A DNA stretch of 64,000 nt from Burkholderia oklahomensis C6786 (GCF_000959365.1 NZ_CP009556.1:372001-436000); one strand, 5' to 3'. Numbered from the stretch's first letter, positions 21,897 to 30,813 are shown. Numbers and translations: made by a program. The notes: generated from the letters alone by a model not told the origin.

Positions 21897-22025
21897 TCAT
21901 CGTCATCACGTGCGCGACGAGACCGGCAGCCGTGGTGCGCCGCAACATCGACCGACGCCCGTCAGAACGTTGCGCAGCACGACCGCCTGCCGGCCGCCCC
22001 TCAACCCTCGACACGCGACATCCAC

Positions 22026-22466
22026 ATGAAACAGCAACGCATAGAAATCGCCGCAGAGTTCGACGCCCCGGTTCAACAGATCTTCCGCTTCTTCAGCGAG
22101 CACGAGAATCTCGCGTCGATCTTCTCGCCCGCCAAGATCCGCCGGATCAGCGACGGCGAGCCGGCGCGCAACGGCGTCGGCTCCGCGCGCGAGATGCGCG
22201 TGCCCGGCGCGCCGTCGTTCGTCGAGACGGTGACCGCCTATCAGGAAAACGAACTGATCGAATACCGGATCACGCGCGGCAGCCCGCTGCGCGACCATCT
22301 CGGCGTGATGCGCTTTCATCCGATCGACGAGCGCCGCACATATTTTCATTACGTGATCACGTTCGAAGGCAAGGTGCCGTTCGTCGCGCCGATCGTCCGG
22401 CATGTGCTCGAGGGCGGCATTCGCCGAGGGATCGGGAAGGTGCTGAGGCGGCGGTCCTGGGCGTGA
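22026..22466 (+). CDS. SRPBCC (START-like) protein
   Basis: 146 residues. 'IEIAAEFDAPVQQIFRFFSE' with 'NLASIFSPAKIRRI' is the classic start of polyketide-cyclase/dehydrase-like SRPBCC proteins. Next come 'GSAREMRVPGAPSFVETVTA' and 'ELIEYRITRGSP', then a C-terminal amphipathic helix. The fold encloses a hydrophobic ligand pocket. ATG 22026 is chosen because the domain begins at once; the frame is open further upstream. A second SRPBCC domain is fused to the hydroxylase encoded convergently at 22583-23704. Confidence 0.85.
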   Translation: MKQQRIEIAAEFDAPVQQIFRFFSEHENLASIFSPAKIRRISDGEPARNGVGSAREMRVPGAPSFVETVTAYQENELIEYRITRGSPLRDHLGVMRFHPIDERRTYFHYVITFEGKVPFVAPIVRHVLEGGIRRGIGKVLRRRSWA

Positions 22467-22582
22467 TCGCGCGGCGGGCGTCAGCGTGCGGGGCGCATTC
22501 GGCTCGCACGACGCGCACGGCAGCGTGCGTGCCTAGGCGCGGCGTGCCGATGAAAATCCGAGGACGAACGGATGCGGCGCGC

Positions 22583-23704
22583 TCAACGTCGTGCGTCGCA
22601 CACGTCTTCGAGCCGCCGCTTCAGGAGCGTCAGCGAGTGCGCGGACTCGCGTTCGACGCGCTTGCGCATCACGAGCGCGTTCGCAAGCCGCAGCAGCGGA
22701 TTCGGCGAGTGATATTGCAGCGTGCGAATGAAGCGCGCGCGCTGCGCGCCGTCGCGGCATTCATAGGTCAGCAGAATGCGAAGATTGCCTTTCGCGTTGA
22801 CGGCGCGCGCCTGCCAGATCGCACCGGCCTCGCCGCGCACGACGTCCCAGCGCAGATGGTCGACGCGCCCCGCCGCGCGCACGTCCTCTTCGAAGCGGCC
22901 GCCGGCCGCGAGCGGGCCCGCCGGGCCGTCGATGCGCAGCGACGACGGATGCCATTCCGGCCAGCACGCCGCGGTGCTCGCATAGGCGAGCACGTCGGCG
23001 GGGCGGCGTGCGATGTCGATCTCGTGCCGCATGCGCGTCGAGAATTCGGCGCCGGGTTCCGCGCTCCAGCGCAGCGTGCCGTGCAGCCAGTCCATCAGCG
23101 GCAGGATGACATCGAAGTTGCATGTCCGCATCAGCTCGTTGCAATGGTGAATCCGGTGCAGCGTGCGCATCTGCCTGATCCACGGCCAGTTCGCGAGCGG
23201 ATGCGTATCGGGCAGGTGCTCGCACGCGTGAAGCAACTCGTAGAGCAGGTAGCCGCCGAGCATCGTGCTCGCGAACAGACCCGCGACGTTCGCATCGAAG
23301 CGGCTCAACGCCGCATGCGCGGCGAACAGGCCGACGCTGAACACGACGATCAGCCAGGCCGGAAACAGGATCACGCGCCAGTCGCGCGCGTCGCGATACG
23401 TCATCCGCTCGCTCGCAAAGAAGCTGTGGTGATCGCCCGTGTGACGCCGATAGAACATCGCGCCGAAGCGGCGCTTGAAATGACCGACGTGTCGATGAAC
23501 CGAGAATTCGAGCCAGTTGAACAGCAGGAACGTGAACGGCACCGCCGCCCATTGAAACGCGCTCACGTGTGCGACGTTCTTCAGAAAGAACGCGATCGCC
23601 GCCATCCCGTATGCGAGCACGAAACCGCCGTGCAGCCATGCGTTGTAGCGCGGGTGAACGTTCGCGCGGTAATGCGCGCGGAACGCATTCACGTCCTGGG
23701 TCAT
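22583..23704 (-). CDS. sterol desaturase/fatty acid hydroxylase fused to SRPBCC domain
   Basis: 373 residues. Residues 1-215 are a membrane di-iron hydroxylase, with His clusters at H70/H72/H75, H88/H92/H93, H159/H163 and H183/H186/H187 and about four transmembrane segments. Residues 225-365 form a START-like domain ('RRPADVLAYASTAACWPEWH', 'LRWDVVRGEAGAIWQARAVN'). The first part would insert oxygen into a lipid or sterol-like chain using di-iron. The second is an aqueous hydrophobic-ligand domain that may hand over the substrate. The fusion is unusual. A LysR-type box lies 80 bp upstream, facing the divergent LysR gene. Confidence 0.88.
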   Translation of the reverse strand: MTQDVNAFRAHYRANVHPRYNAWLHGGFVLAYGMAAIAFFLKNVAHVSAFQWAAVPFTFLLFNWLEFSVHRHVGHFKRRFGAMFYRRHTGDHHSFFASERMTYRDARDWRVILFPAWLIVVFSVGLFAAHAALSRFDANVAGLFASTMLGGYLLYELLHACEHLPDTHPLANWPWIRQMRTLHRIHHCNELMRTCNFDVILPLMDWLHGTLRWSAEPGAEFSTRMRHEIDIARRPADVLAYASTAACWPEWHPSSLRIDGPAGPLAAGGRFEEDVRAAGRVDHLRWDVVRGEAGAIWQARAVNAKGNLRILLTYECRDGAQRARFIRTLQYHSPNPLLRLANALVMRKRVERESAHSLTLLKRRLEDVCDARR

Positions 23705-23783
23705 CGCGGCCTCCTGTCGTCCGGCATGCGCGGCGCGTCCGAAGCGCGCCGGCTCGACGGCAGATTAGAATAGCCTCGACGAT

Positions 23784-23798
23784 TTCTCCAATGGAGAA
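23784..23798. promoter_or_regulatory. LysR-type box between divergent LysR and hydroxylase genes
   Basis: TTCTCCAATGGAGAA is a near-perfect dyad containing the LysR consensus T-N11-A. It lies 80 bp upstream of the hydroxylase-SRPBCC start and 183 bp upstream of the LysR start, in an AT-rich patch. This is the usual layout in which a LysR protein controls its divergent neighbour. Confidence 0.65.
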
Positions 23799-23980
23799 TC
23801 GTGATTTGATTTATTCATCGATCTGATTTCGATCATGCGCCGCGCCGATATGTCGAACGATGCATTCGATTGCGAACGAAAGCCGCACGCGCTGATGCGG
23901 CGGCGCACGATGTGCCCGCGCCGCCGCACGTCCGGCGAGCGTCCCGTCCCCGGCGCGCGCACACTCCGGAGCGTCGCCGA

Positions 23981-24916
23981 ATGATCCAGAACCTGCGACA
24001 GCTGGACTTGAACCTGCTGCTCGTCTTCGACGCGCTGATGCAGGAGCAGAACCTGTCGCGCGCCGCGGTGCGGCTGCACATGAGCCAGCCGGCCGTCAGC
24101 AATGCGCTGACGCGGCTGCGCCAGCAGCTCGGCGAGTCGCTGTTCACGCGCACCGCGCGCGGGATGACGCCGACCGCGCAGGCACGCGCGCTGTACGAGC
24201 CGGTGCGTCAAGCGCTGTACCTGCTGCAGATCGGGCTCGGACCGCAGGCCGATTTCGAGCCCGACACGCATCATCTGTTCCGGCTGTCGATGAACGACTA
24301 CGGCCAGACCGTGCTGCTGCCCGATCTGATCGCGCACATCAAGGCGCGCGCGCCGAACGTGATGCTGTCGGTGCAGAGCGACGACGCGGGATCGATCCCC
24401 GCGCAACTGACGACGGGCACGCTCGATCTCGCGATCGACTATCTGCATTTCGACAATCCCGAGCTCTGCTACGAGCCGCTGCACGAGGAGCAGCTCGTCG
24501 TCATCGGGCGCGCCGGCCATCCGGCGTTCGCGAATGGGCTCGCGCTGCGCGGCTATGAAGAGAGCGGCCACGTGTCGATCCAGCCGCGCGACCGGCGCGG
24601 CTCGCCGCTCGAGATCGTGCTCGGCTCCGCGCGCGTGCGCCGCGTCGTGCATCTGCAGGTGCCGCACTATCTGACGATTCCCGCGCTCGTCGCGAAATCG
24701 GACTTGCTCGGCACGATCCCGCGGCGGCTCGCGGACAGATTCGCCGACGTCTATGCGCTGCAGATCGCACCGCTGCCGATCGACATTCCGCCGATACAGG
24801 TGAGCCTCATCTGGCATCGGCAACAGGATGCACAGCCCGGCCTTCGCTGGCTGCGCGAGCAGATCGCGCACACTCATCTTGCGATCATGGCGGCGGCCGC
24901 AGACGTGCCTGCGTAA
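23981..24916 (+). CDS. LysR-type transcriptional regulator
   Basis: 311 residues from ATG 23981 with GGAG upstream. The N-terminal winged HTH 'LRQLDLNLLLVFDALMQEQN' / 'SQPAVSNALTRLRQQLGESL' is typical, followed by the 'FTRTARGMTPTAQA' segment and a periplasmic-binding-fold sensor domain ('LSMNDYGQTVLLPDLIAHIK'). It belongs to the NodD/LinR-like branch by its 'LRQLDLNLLLVF' start. It most likely controls the divergent hydroxylase-SRPBCC gene through the box at 23784-23798, and perhaps the rest of the lipid-type cluster. Confidence 0.92.
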   Translation: MIQNLRQLDLNLLLVFDALMQEQNLSRAAVRLHMSQPAVSNALTRLRQQLGESLFTRTARGMTPTAQARALYEPVRQALYLLQIGLGPQADFEPDTHHLFRLSMNDYGQTVLLPDLIAHIKARAPNVMLSVQSDDAGSIPAQLTTGTLDLAIDYLHFDNPELCYEPLHEEQLVVIGRAGHPAFANGLALRGYEESGHVSIQPRDRRGSPLEIVLGSARVRRVVHLQVPHYLTIPALVAKSDLLGTIPRRLADRFADVYALQIAPLPIDIPPIQVSLIWHRQQDAQPGLRWLREQIAHTHLAIMAAAADVPA

Positions 24917-24936
24917 GGCGCGCGCCGACGTTTGCG

Positions 24937-25383
24937 CTACACGCGCCGCAACGCGACGACGCCGTAGCCGATCGCGAACAGCGCGATCGACACGAAGCCC
25001 GCGACGTCGCCCGCGCGCAGACTGCGCGTCTCCTGCACGGGCCGGTTCGCGGCTGCGAGCGCGCGTTCCCGATGGATCAGGAACAGCGGAAACACGACGC
25101 TGATCGCAACCGCGATGCTCAGCACGATGTAGATCCATGCGCCGCGCATCGCGAGGCGCCGCGCTTCGAGCACGAGCCACAGGAACAGCGCCGCGCCGAG
25201 CAGCACGAGGTCGACCGTGATCGATCGGCTCGCGGGATTCGCGAGCGTGTCGAGCAGGAAGCGCGGGCCGGCGTTCGCCGCGCCGAGCGGCAAATATTGA
25301 AGATTGTTGCCCCAGGTGCCGATCAGCGCGACGAGCGCGATCAGGCCGTAAGCAGCGCAAAGCATTTTCCTTGATATGGGCAT
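24937..25383 (-). CDS. DUF2834 membrane protein
   Basis: 148 residues from ATG 25383. Pattern of the DUF2834 family: 'LIALVALIGTWGNNLQYLPL', 'LLDTLANPASRSITVDLVLL', 'LFLWLVLEARRLAMRGAWIY' and 'AISVVFPLFLIHRER', with four membrane segments in all. Function unknown; members often sit next to lipid or steroid enzymes. It is convergent with the LysR gene, 20 bp apart. The start is uncertain, since the frame is open to 25539 and no strong ribosome site is present. Confidence 0.8.
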   Translation of the reverse strand: MPISRKMLCAAYGLIALVALIGTWGNNLQYLPLGAANAGPRFLLDTLANPASRSITVDLVLLGAALFLWLVLEARRLAMRGAWIYIVLSIAVAISVVFPLFLIHRERALAAANRPVQETRSLRAGDVAGFVSIALFAIGYGVVALRRV

Positions 25384-25773
25384 GGCGTTCGTCGTCGTTT
25401 GTCTGGTGGTGGCGGATTCTGCGTCGTACACGAAAGTCAGATCCATGCAACCCGGCTTGCAAGTGCGCGAGCGGACCGCTTCGATTCTGCTTGTTTGAAT
25501 CTCCGCGTAAACGAATTCGAATTCAACGCGATAACGCACGCGTCGTGTTTCGAATTGATGCTCGACGGCAAGCGCTCGACACTAGACAGTTCGCGCGGCT
25601 GACGGACATCGCCGGACGACGATGCGCGCGCTTCGCATGCATACCATGCACGTGCACACGCGATACGGCCGCGCATTGTCGCCGAATCGCGCGACTGCGA
25701 AAACAGGGAGACGAACCGCTCGCGCGCAGCCGCGCGCGTCAGCCGGTTCGAACAATCAAACAAGGTAAACCGA
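25384..25773. other. divergent promoter region, DUF2834 / GMC oxidoreductase
   Basis: 390 bp. Moderately AT-rich around 25370-25570. No gene recognised and no strong palindrome seen. Confidence 0.45.
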
Positions 25774-27429
25774 ATGAAACAGCAGTCCTACGATTACGAC
25801 TACGTCGTGGTCGGCTCCGGCTTCGGCGGCAGCGTGTCGGCGCTGCGTCTGTCCGAGAAAGGCTATCGCGTGCTCGTGATCGAGCAGGGCCGGCGCTGGA
25901 CGCCCGACAGCCTGCCCAAGACCACGTGGAACCTGTCGCGCTGGCAATGGCGTCCCGCGCTCGGGTTGCGCGGCTTCTTCGGCATGCGCTTCTTCAAGCA
26001 CGTCGTCGTGCTGCACGGCAATGCGGTCGGCGGCGGGTCGATCACCTACGCGAACACGCTGCTCGTGCCGCCCGACAAGGTGTGGCGCGAAGGGAGCTGG
26101 GCGGGCCTCGCGGATTGGGAACGCGTGATGCCCGAGCACTACGCGACCGCGAAGCGGATGCTCGGCGTCGTCACGAACCGGCGAATGGACGCGGCCGATT
26201 TCCGGCTGAAGGAAATGGCGAAGCTGATCGGCGTCGAGAAGAGCTTTTATCCGACGGACGTCGGCGTGTTCTTCGGCGACGACGCCGACGCACCCGGCAC
26301 GCGCTACGCCGATCCGTACTTCGGCGGCGAAGGCCCGGAGCGCACGTCGTGCATCGGCTGCGGCGGCTGCATGGTCGGCTGCCGCCACGGCGCGAAGAAC
26401 ACGCTCGACCGCAATTATCTGTATCTTGCCGAGCGCCGCGGCGCGCAGGTGCGCGCGGAGACGAAGGTCGTCGACGTGCGCCCGCTCGACGCGCGCGCCG
26501 ACGGCGCGGCAGGCTACGCGGTCGAGGCGGTATCGCTCGCGGCCGGCGCGCGCCGCGCGAAAAGCCGCGTCACGTGCCGCGGCGTCGTGTTCGCCGCCTC
26601 GTCGCTCGGCACGCAGGATCTGCTGATGCGCCTGAAGGAGAAGCGCTCGCTGCCGCATCTGTCGGGCGCGCTAGGCGAGCGCGTGCGCACGAACGCCGAA
26701 TCGCTGATCGGCGTCCGCTTCCCGAAATCGACCGTCGATCTGTCGAAAGGCGTCGCGATCGGCTCGGGCATCTACATCGACGAGCACACGCACATCGAAG
26801 CGACGCGCTATCCTTCGGGCTCCGACACGATGGGACTGCTGACGACCGTGCTCACGCGCGGCGCGCCCGCGGGGCTGCGTCCGCTCATGTGGCTCGGCGC
26901 ACTCGCGAAGCTGCTGGTGACGCGGCCGCTGACCGCGATGCGGATGATCGATCCGCGCGGCTTCGCGCGCGAAACGATGATCTTCCTCTGCATGCAGACG
27001 ATCGAAGGACACCTGACGATGCGTCTGAAGCGCCGCTGGTTCTGGCCGTTCTCGAAGCAGCTCGCGACGGCCGGCGACAAGATCCCCGCGTACATCCCGG
27101 CCGCGAACGACTTCGCGCAGAAGGCGGCGCGCGCGTTCGGCGGCGTGCCGATGACGTCGCTGACGGAAATCCTGCTGAACGTGCCGATGACCGCGCACTG
27201 CATGGGCGGCGCGGCGATGGCGCGCAGCCGGCGCGACGGCGTGTGCGACGGCCGCAGCCGCGTGTTCGGCTATCGCAACATGTACATCTGCGACGGCTCG
27301 ATGCTCGGCGCGAATCTCGGCGTCAACCCGAGTCTCACGATCGCCGCGCTCGCCGAGCACGCGATGAGCCACGTGCCCGCCGCGAGCGCGCAGCGCTGGG
27401 ACAGCATCGGGGAAGCGCTCGCCGCGTGA
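25774..27429 (+). CDS. GMC oxidoreductase, cholesterol-oxidase-like
   Basis: 551 residues, AAGG before ATG 25774. FAD-binding G-S-G-F-G-G-S at 14-20 with 'VLVIEQGRRW', the GMC stretch 'HGNAVGGGSITYANTLLVPP', and a C-terminal 'CMGGAAMARSRRDGVCDGRS' / 'MYICDGSMLGANLGVNPSLT' with the expected His in 'AHCMGG'. A four-cysteine cluster C193-x2-C196-x2-C199-x3-C203 followed by 'RHGAKNT' is typical of this branch and looks like an iron-sulfur or structural motif. Likely oxidises a hydroxyl on a sterol or other large lipid; the substrate is inferred from family and context only. Confidence 0.88.
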   Translation: MKQQSYDYDYVVVGSGFGGSVSALRLSEKGYRVLVIEQGRRWTPDSLPKTTWNLSRWQWRPALGLRGFFGMRFFKHVVVLHGNAVGGGSITYANTLLVPPDKVWREGSWAGLADWERVMPEHYATAKRMLGVVTNRRMDAADFRLKEMAKLIGVEKSFYPTDVGVFFGDDADAPGTRYADPYFGGEGPERTSCIGCGGCMVGCRHGAKNTLDRNYLYLAERRGAQVRAETKVVDVRPLDARADGAAGYAVEAVSLAAGARRAKSRVTCRGVVFAASSLGTQDLLMRLKEKRSLPHLSGALGERVRTNAESLIGVRFPKSTVDLSKGVAIGSGIYIDEHTHIEATRYPSGSDTMGLLTTVLTRGAPAGLRPLMWLGALAKLLVTRPLTAMRMIDPRGFARETMIFLCMQTIEGHLTMRLKRRWFWPFSKQLATAGDKIPAYIPAANDFAQKAARAFGGVPMTSLTEILLNVPMTAHCMGGAAMARSRRDGVCDGRSRVFGYRNMYICDGSMLGANLGVNPSLTIAALAEHAMSHVPAASAQRWDSIGEALAA

Positions 27430-27535
27430 GTGCGGCGCGCGCGGCAAGCTCGGCGCGCGGCGTCACGTCGGACGCGACGCACCGGCGTCACGCAACATGA
27501 CACGATCCGGCGCGGCGCGCGGCGCGCGGCCCGCG

Positions 27536-29809
27536 TCACGCGCCGCGATGCTTGCGCCGGCGATTCGCGCGGCCGTTCGCGAGCGCGACGAGCGCCGCGT
27601 CGTAGCCCTGCTTCTGCAGCTGCGCGATCGCGTCCGACGAAAAATCGTAGTCCTCGATGAACGACAGCTGCCCGTCGCGATTCAGCGTGATCCGTGCGAT
27701 GTCGAGCGCCGCGCGGTTGCCCATCAGCCGGATGTACAGCGGCTGCTGGCGGATCTCGTTCGCGGTCTGCTCGTCGACGTGCGCGAGGATGCCGTCGACG
27801 AGATCGCCGAAGTCGCTCGCGTATTCCTCGAAGCGCAGATCGTTGCGCACGCGGTCCATGTACGTGATTTCCTCGCGTCGCAGCATCACTTCGACAAGAT
27901 TCGTCGGCAGCGTCTTCGTGCCCGAGAACAGATCGATGATGAACACGCGTCCGCCGATCTGTCCGCAGCGCTCGATCACGAGATCGAGCGGCGAATTGCT
28001 GATGACGCCGCCGTCCCAGTACGGCCGGCCGTCGACGACGGTCCACGGCATCCCGGGCGGCAGGCTGCCGCTCGCGAGCAGATGCGCGGGGCTCAGGCGA
28101 TCGACGTAGCTGTCGAAGATGCGCGGCTCGCCCGTCTCGACGTCGACCGCGCTGATCAGCAAGCGCGTCGGGCTCGTGCCGAGCGAATCGAAATCGACGT
28201 AGCGCGTGACGAGCTTCTCGATCGACGTCGCGTCGAAGAAGCTCGTCCATTTCGCGCGCAGCTGATCGATGCCGAAGCCGAGCCGCGACCATTGCGGCTT
28301 CAGGAAACTCGGCACCCCGAACGACAGCACGTACGCGGACAGCCACGCCTGGTGCCACGGCGAGCCGTACAGCGACGGCAGCGCGATCGACAGGTCGCGC
28401 CAGAACGCCTCGAGCGCCTTGGCCGCGCCCTTCGGATGGCTCGCGACGATCGCGCCGTTGAACGCGCCGATCGACACCGCCGAGATCACGTCGGGCCGCA
28501 CGCCATGCTGCTCGAGCGCCTTGACCGCGCCGCATTCGAACGCGCCGAGCGCGCCGCCGCCTTGCAGGATCAGCATCGTCTGCACCGGCAGCTTGTCGAG
28601 CGGAAAGTTCGGATCGCTCAATTTCGCCTTCTGCGCGGCGACGTTCACGCGCAGCTTGATCGCGTCGTTCAGCGCGGCGATCTCGACGGCCGGCCGGTCG
28701 ATCGTGAACGCGGCGCGCAGCACGTCGTCGGCGAGATAGAGGAGCGCGTACGAACGATCGTCGAACGAGCCGCGCTCGATCGTCTCGGTCACGCCGGCCT
28801 GATAGCCGAGCAGGTTGTACGACAGCCCGAACACGCTGCCGTAGAAAATCGATACGTCGCGATACGGCAGCCGGTGGCCGAGCATGTTGCGCGCGGCGAT
28901 CTTGCCCTGCCGCACCGCGTTGTCCCAGTGCTCGATCCGCCGCCGCACGCCGAAGATCGGATCGTCGAAATGCGCGACGTCGCCGGCCGCGAACACGTTC
29001 GGATCGGCGGTTTGCAGGAAAGCGTCGACTTCGATTCCGTCGCCGAGCGCGAGGCCGCTGCCTTCGAGCCAGCCGCAGTTCGGCGTCACGCCGACCGCCG
29101 CGACGAACAGATCGCACGGCCGCGTCTCGCCGTCGCTCGTCTCGACCGCCTCGACGCGCTGCGCGCCGAGCACGCGGCGCACTTCACGGCTCGTCAGCAC
29201 GTCGATGCCGCGCGCCTTGCACAGCGCGTCGAAATGGCTCGCGAGCGCCGGCGCGCGCAGCGTCGGCATCAGATGCGGCTCGTGCTCGACGAGCGTCACC
29301 TGCAAGCCGAGCGCCTGCAGCGTCGCGGCGATCTCGACGCCGAGAAAGCCGCCGCCCAGCACCGTCGCGCGGCGCGCGTGCGCGGCCGCGTCCTTCAGCG
29401 TCTGCGCCTGCGCGATCGTGTGCAGCACGTGCACGCCGTCGAGCTCGACGCCGGGCAGCGCGGGCATCTTCGCGGTCGCACCCGTCGCGATCAGCAGCTT
29501 GCGATAGCGGAACGCCGCGCCGTTCGACGCGCGCACGATCCGCTTCGCGGGATCGAGACGCTCGGCGCGCGCGCCGAGCACGACATCGATGCGCTGCGAC
29601 GCGTAGAACGCCGCGTCGTGCAGCGTGATGGTCGCGGCCTGCTCGGTGCCGATCAGGAATTCCTGACTGAGCGGCGGGCGCTGATAGGGCAGGACGGGTT
29701 CGCCGCACAGGATCGCGATGCTCGCCGACGCGTCCTCGCCGCGCAGCGACCGCGCGGCGGTGACGCTTGCGATTCCGCCGCCGACGAGCAGATAGTCGGC
29801 ATCACGCAT
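27536..29809 (-). CDS. FAD-dependent oxidoreductase fused to patatin-like lipase
   Basis: 757 residues. Residues 1-395 are a ferredoxin-reductase/rubredoxin-reductase-like flavoprotein, with FAD loop 'GGGIASVTAARSLRG', NAD loop 'VLGGGFLGVEIAATLQALG' and 'NVFAAGDVAHFDDPIFG'. Residues 410-750 are a patatin domain: oxyanion G417-G-G-A-L-G, nucleophile S446 in A-V-S-I-G and the catalytic D599 in D-G-G. The flavin half would pass electrons from NAD(P)H to a redox partner; the lipase half would cleave acyl esters. Linking both in one chain suggests coupled release and oxidation of lipid. It converges with the GMC oxidoreductase gene. Confidence 0.9.
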   Translation of the reverse strand: MRDADYLLVGGGIASVTAARSLRGEDASASIAILCGEPVLPYQRPPLSQEFLIGTEQAATITLHDAAFYASQRIDVVLGARAERLDPAKRIVRASNGAAFRYRKLLIATGATAKMPALPGVELDGVHVLHTIAQAQTLKDAAAHARRATVLGGGFLGVEIAATLQALGLQVTLVEHEPHLMPTLRAPALASHFDALCKARGIDVLTSREVRRVLGAQRVEAVETSDGETRPCDLFVAAVGVTPNCGWLEGSGLALGDGIEVDAFLQTADPNVFAAGDVAHFDDPIFGVRRRIEHWDNAVRQGKIAARNMLGHRLPYRDVSIFYGSVFGLSYNLLGYQAGVTETIERGSFDDRSYALLYLADDVLRAAFTIDRPAVEIAALNDAIKLRVNVAAQKAKLSDPNFPLDKLPVQTMLILQGGGALGAFECGAVKALEQHGVRPDVISAVSIGAFNGAIVASHPKGAAKALEAFWRDLSIALPSLYGSPWHQAWLSAYVLSFGVPSFLKPQWSRLGFGIDQLRAKWTSFFDATSIEKLVTRYVDFDSLGTSPTRLLISAVDVETGEPRIFDSYVDRLSPAHLLASGSLPPGMPWTVVDGRPYWDGGVISNSPLDLVIERCGQIGGRVFIIDLFSGTKTLPTNLVEVMLRREEITYMDRVRNDLRFEEYASDFGDLVDGILAHVDEQTANEIRQQPLYIRLMGNRAALDIARITLNRDGQLSFIEDYDFSSDAIAQLQKQGYDAALVALANGRANRRRKHRGA

Positions 29810-29869
29810 CGGCGCCTCCCGTCGTGGAGAAGCGCACGGCGAACGCGGCGCGCGGTCGGGCCGCGCCGC

Positions 29870-30265
29870 TCACAGCGACGACCTCGGCTGCGTCGCGAAT
29901 TGCCGCTCGTGCGCGTGCTGGCACGACGCGCAGCGCGACGCGGTCGGGCGCGCGAGCAGTCGCTCGTATTCGATCGGCTGCTTGCAGTCCGCGCAGAAGC
30001 CGTAGCTGCGCCGCGCGATCCGCTGCAGCGCGGCGTCGACGTCGCGCAGCTCGGCGAGCTTCATGCCGATCAGCGCGTGGTCGACGTCGACGAACAGGTC
30101 CGCGTTCGCCTCGTCGCCTTCGTCAGGCGCCTGGCCCGCGAGATTCGCGTACGGCTCGTCGGCGCGATGCCGCTCGCATGTGCGCACGTCCGCCTGCAGC
30201 GCCTGCTTGCACGCGTTCAACAGACCGCTCAGAACCTGGAGTTGATGCTCGTCGAACGCTGCCAT
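29870..30265 (-). CDS. TraR/DksA-family zinc-finger protein
   Basis: 131 residues, GGAGG before ATG 30265. The C-terminal zinc finger reads 'YGFCADCKQPIEYERL' then 'TASRCASCQHAHE' (C-x2-C ... C-x2-C). The N-terminal half is helical and acidic ('DEGDEANADLFVDVDHAL'), like the coiled-coil of DksA, which enters the RNA polymerase secondary channel. An FNR-type box lies 246 bp upstream (30511-30524) with a properly spaced -10 toward this gene, so it may adjust transcription under low oxygen. It is shorter than DksA, so a DksA-like paralogue rather than DksA itself. Confidence 0.88.
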   Translation of the reverse strand: MAAFDEHQLQVLSGLLNACKQALQADVRTCERHRADEPYANLAGQAPDEGDEANADLFVDVDHALIGMKLAELRDVDAALQRIARRSYGFCADCKQPIEYERLLARPTASRCASCQHAHERQFATQPRSSL

Positions 30266-30510
30266 CCCATCCTCCGTTTTCTGCGTTTGCCGCCTCGGAT
30301 CCGCGCCGCCGTGGCGTTGGGGCGATGCGTGGTGCTTCGCTTGGCGCTTGCGCCGTGTGCGCCGTGTGCACTACGTGCGCCGCGCCCGGCAAGCGATCGC
30401 GCCTGAGTCCGGACAACAGCGATCCGTTTCCGTTTTCACGCGATCCGCCACGACGCCACTCGGCCGCCGGCCGAATGTCGCGTAGCGTATGCCGCGCCGG
30501 TCGGCCGCCG

Positions 30511-30524
30511 TTGACCTGAGTCAA
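30511..30524 (-). promoter_or_regulatory. FNR/ANR-type box for DksA-like gene
   Basis: TTGACCTGAGTCAA matches the TTGAY-N4-RTCAA dyad. Reading left, a TACGCT hexamer (30489-30484) begins 28.5 bp from the box centre, which places the box near -41.5. The predicted leader of about 210 bases before the DksA-like start is long. Confidence 0.7.
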
Positions 30525-30661
30525 TCGGCGTGCGCCGCGGCGAAGGCGCGGCGTCGCGCCGGAACGCGCGTTCACGCCACGATGCCACCATGCTCGGGCC
30601 ACCGCAACGTCTTGCGTCGGATGATTGCGGGATGACGCGCTTCGCCGTCGAGCGATTGCGG

Positions 30662-30695
30662 CGCGGCAACGCCGCCAAACCGCGGCGTTGCCGCG
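30662..30695. repeat. 13-bp stem hairpin between two FNR-type promoters
   Basis: Arms 30662-30674 and 30683-30695 are perfectly complementary around an 8-base loop (CCAAACCG). It lies in neither of the two predicted outward transcripts. It could insulate the divergent promoters, belong to an unannotated small RNA, or be a dispersed repeat. Confidence 0.5.
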
Positions 30696-30813
30696 GAGCC
30701 TCCCGCATCGCCGCGCCGCGACGGCGGCCGCGATCGGTCGGGACGGATGCGCCCCCATCGCCATGACGCCGCCCCCGTCGCCGCACGATCGACCGCCGCC
30801 ATCCGCCGCCTGC

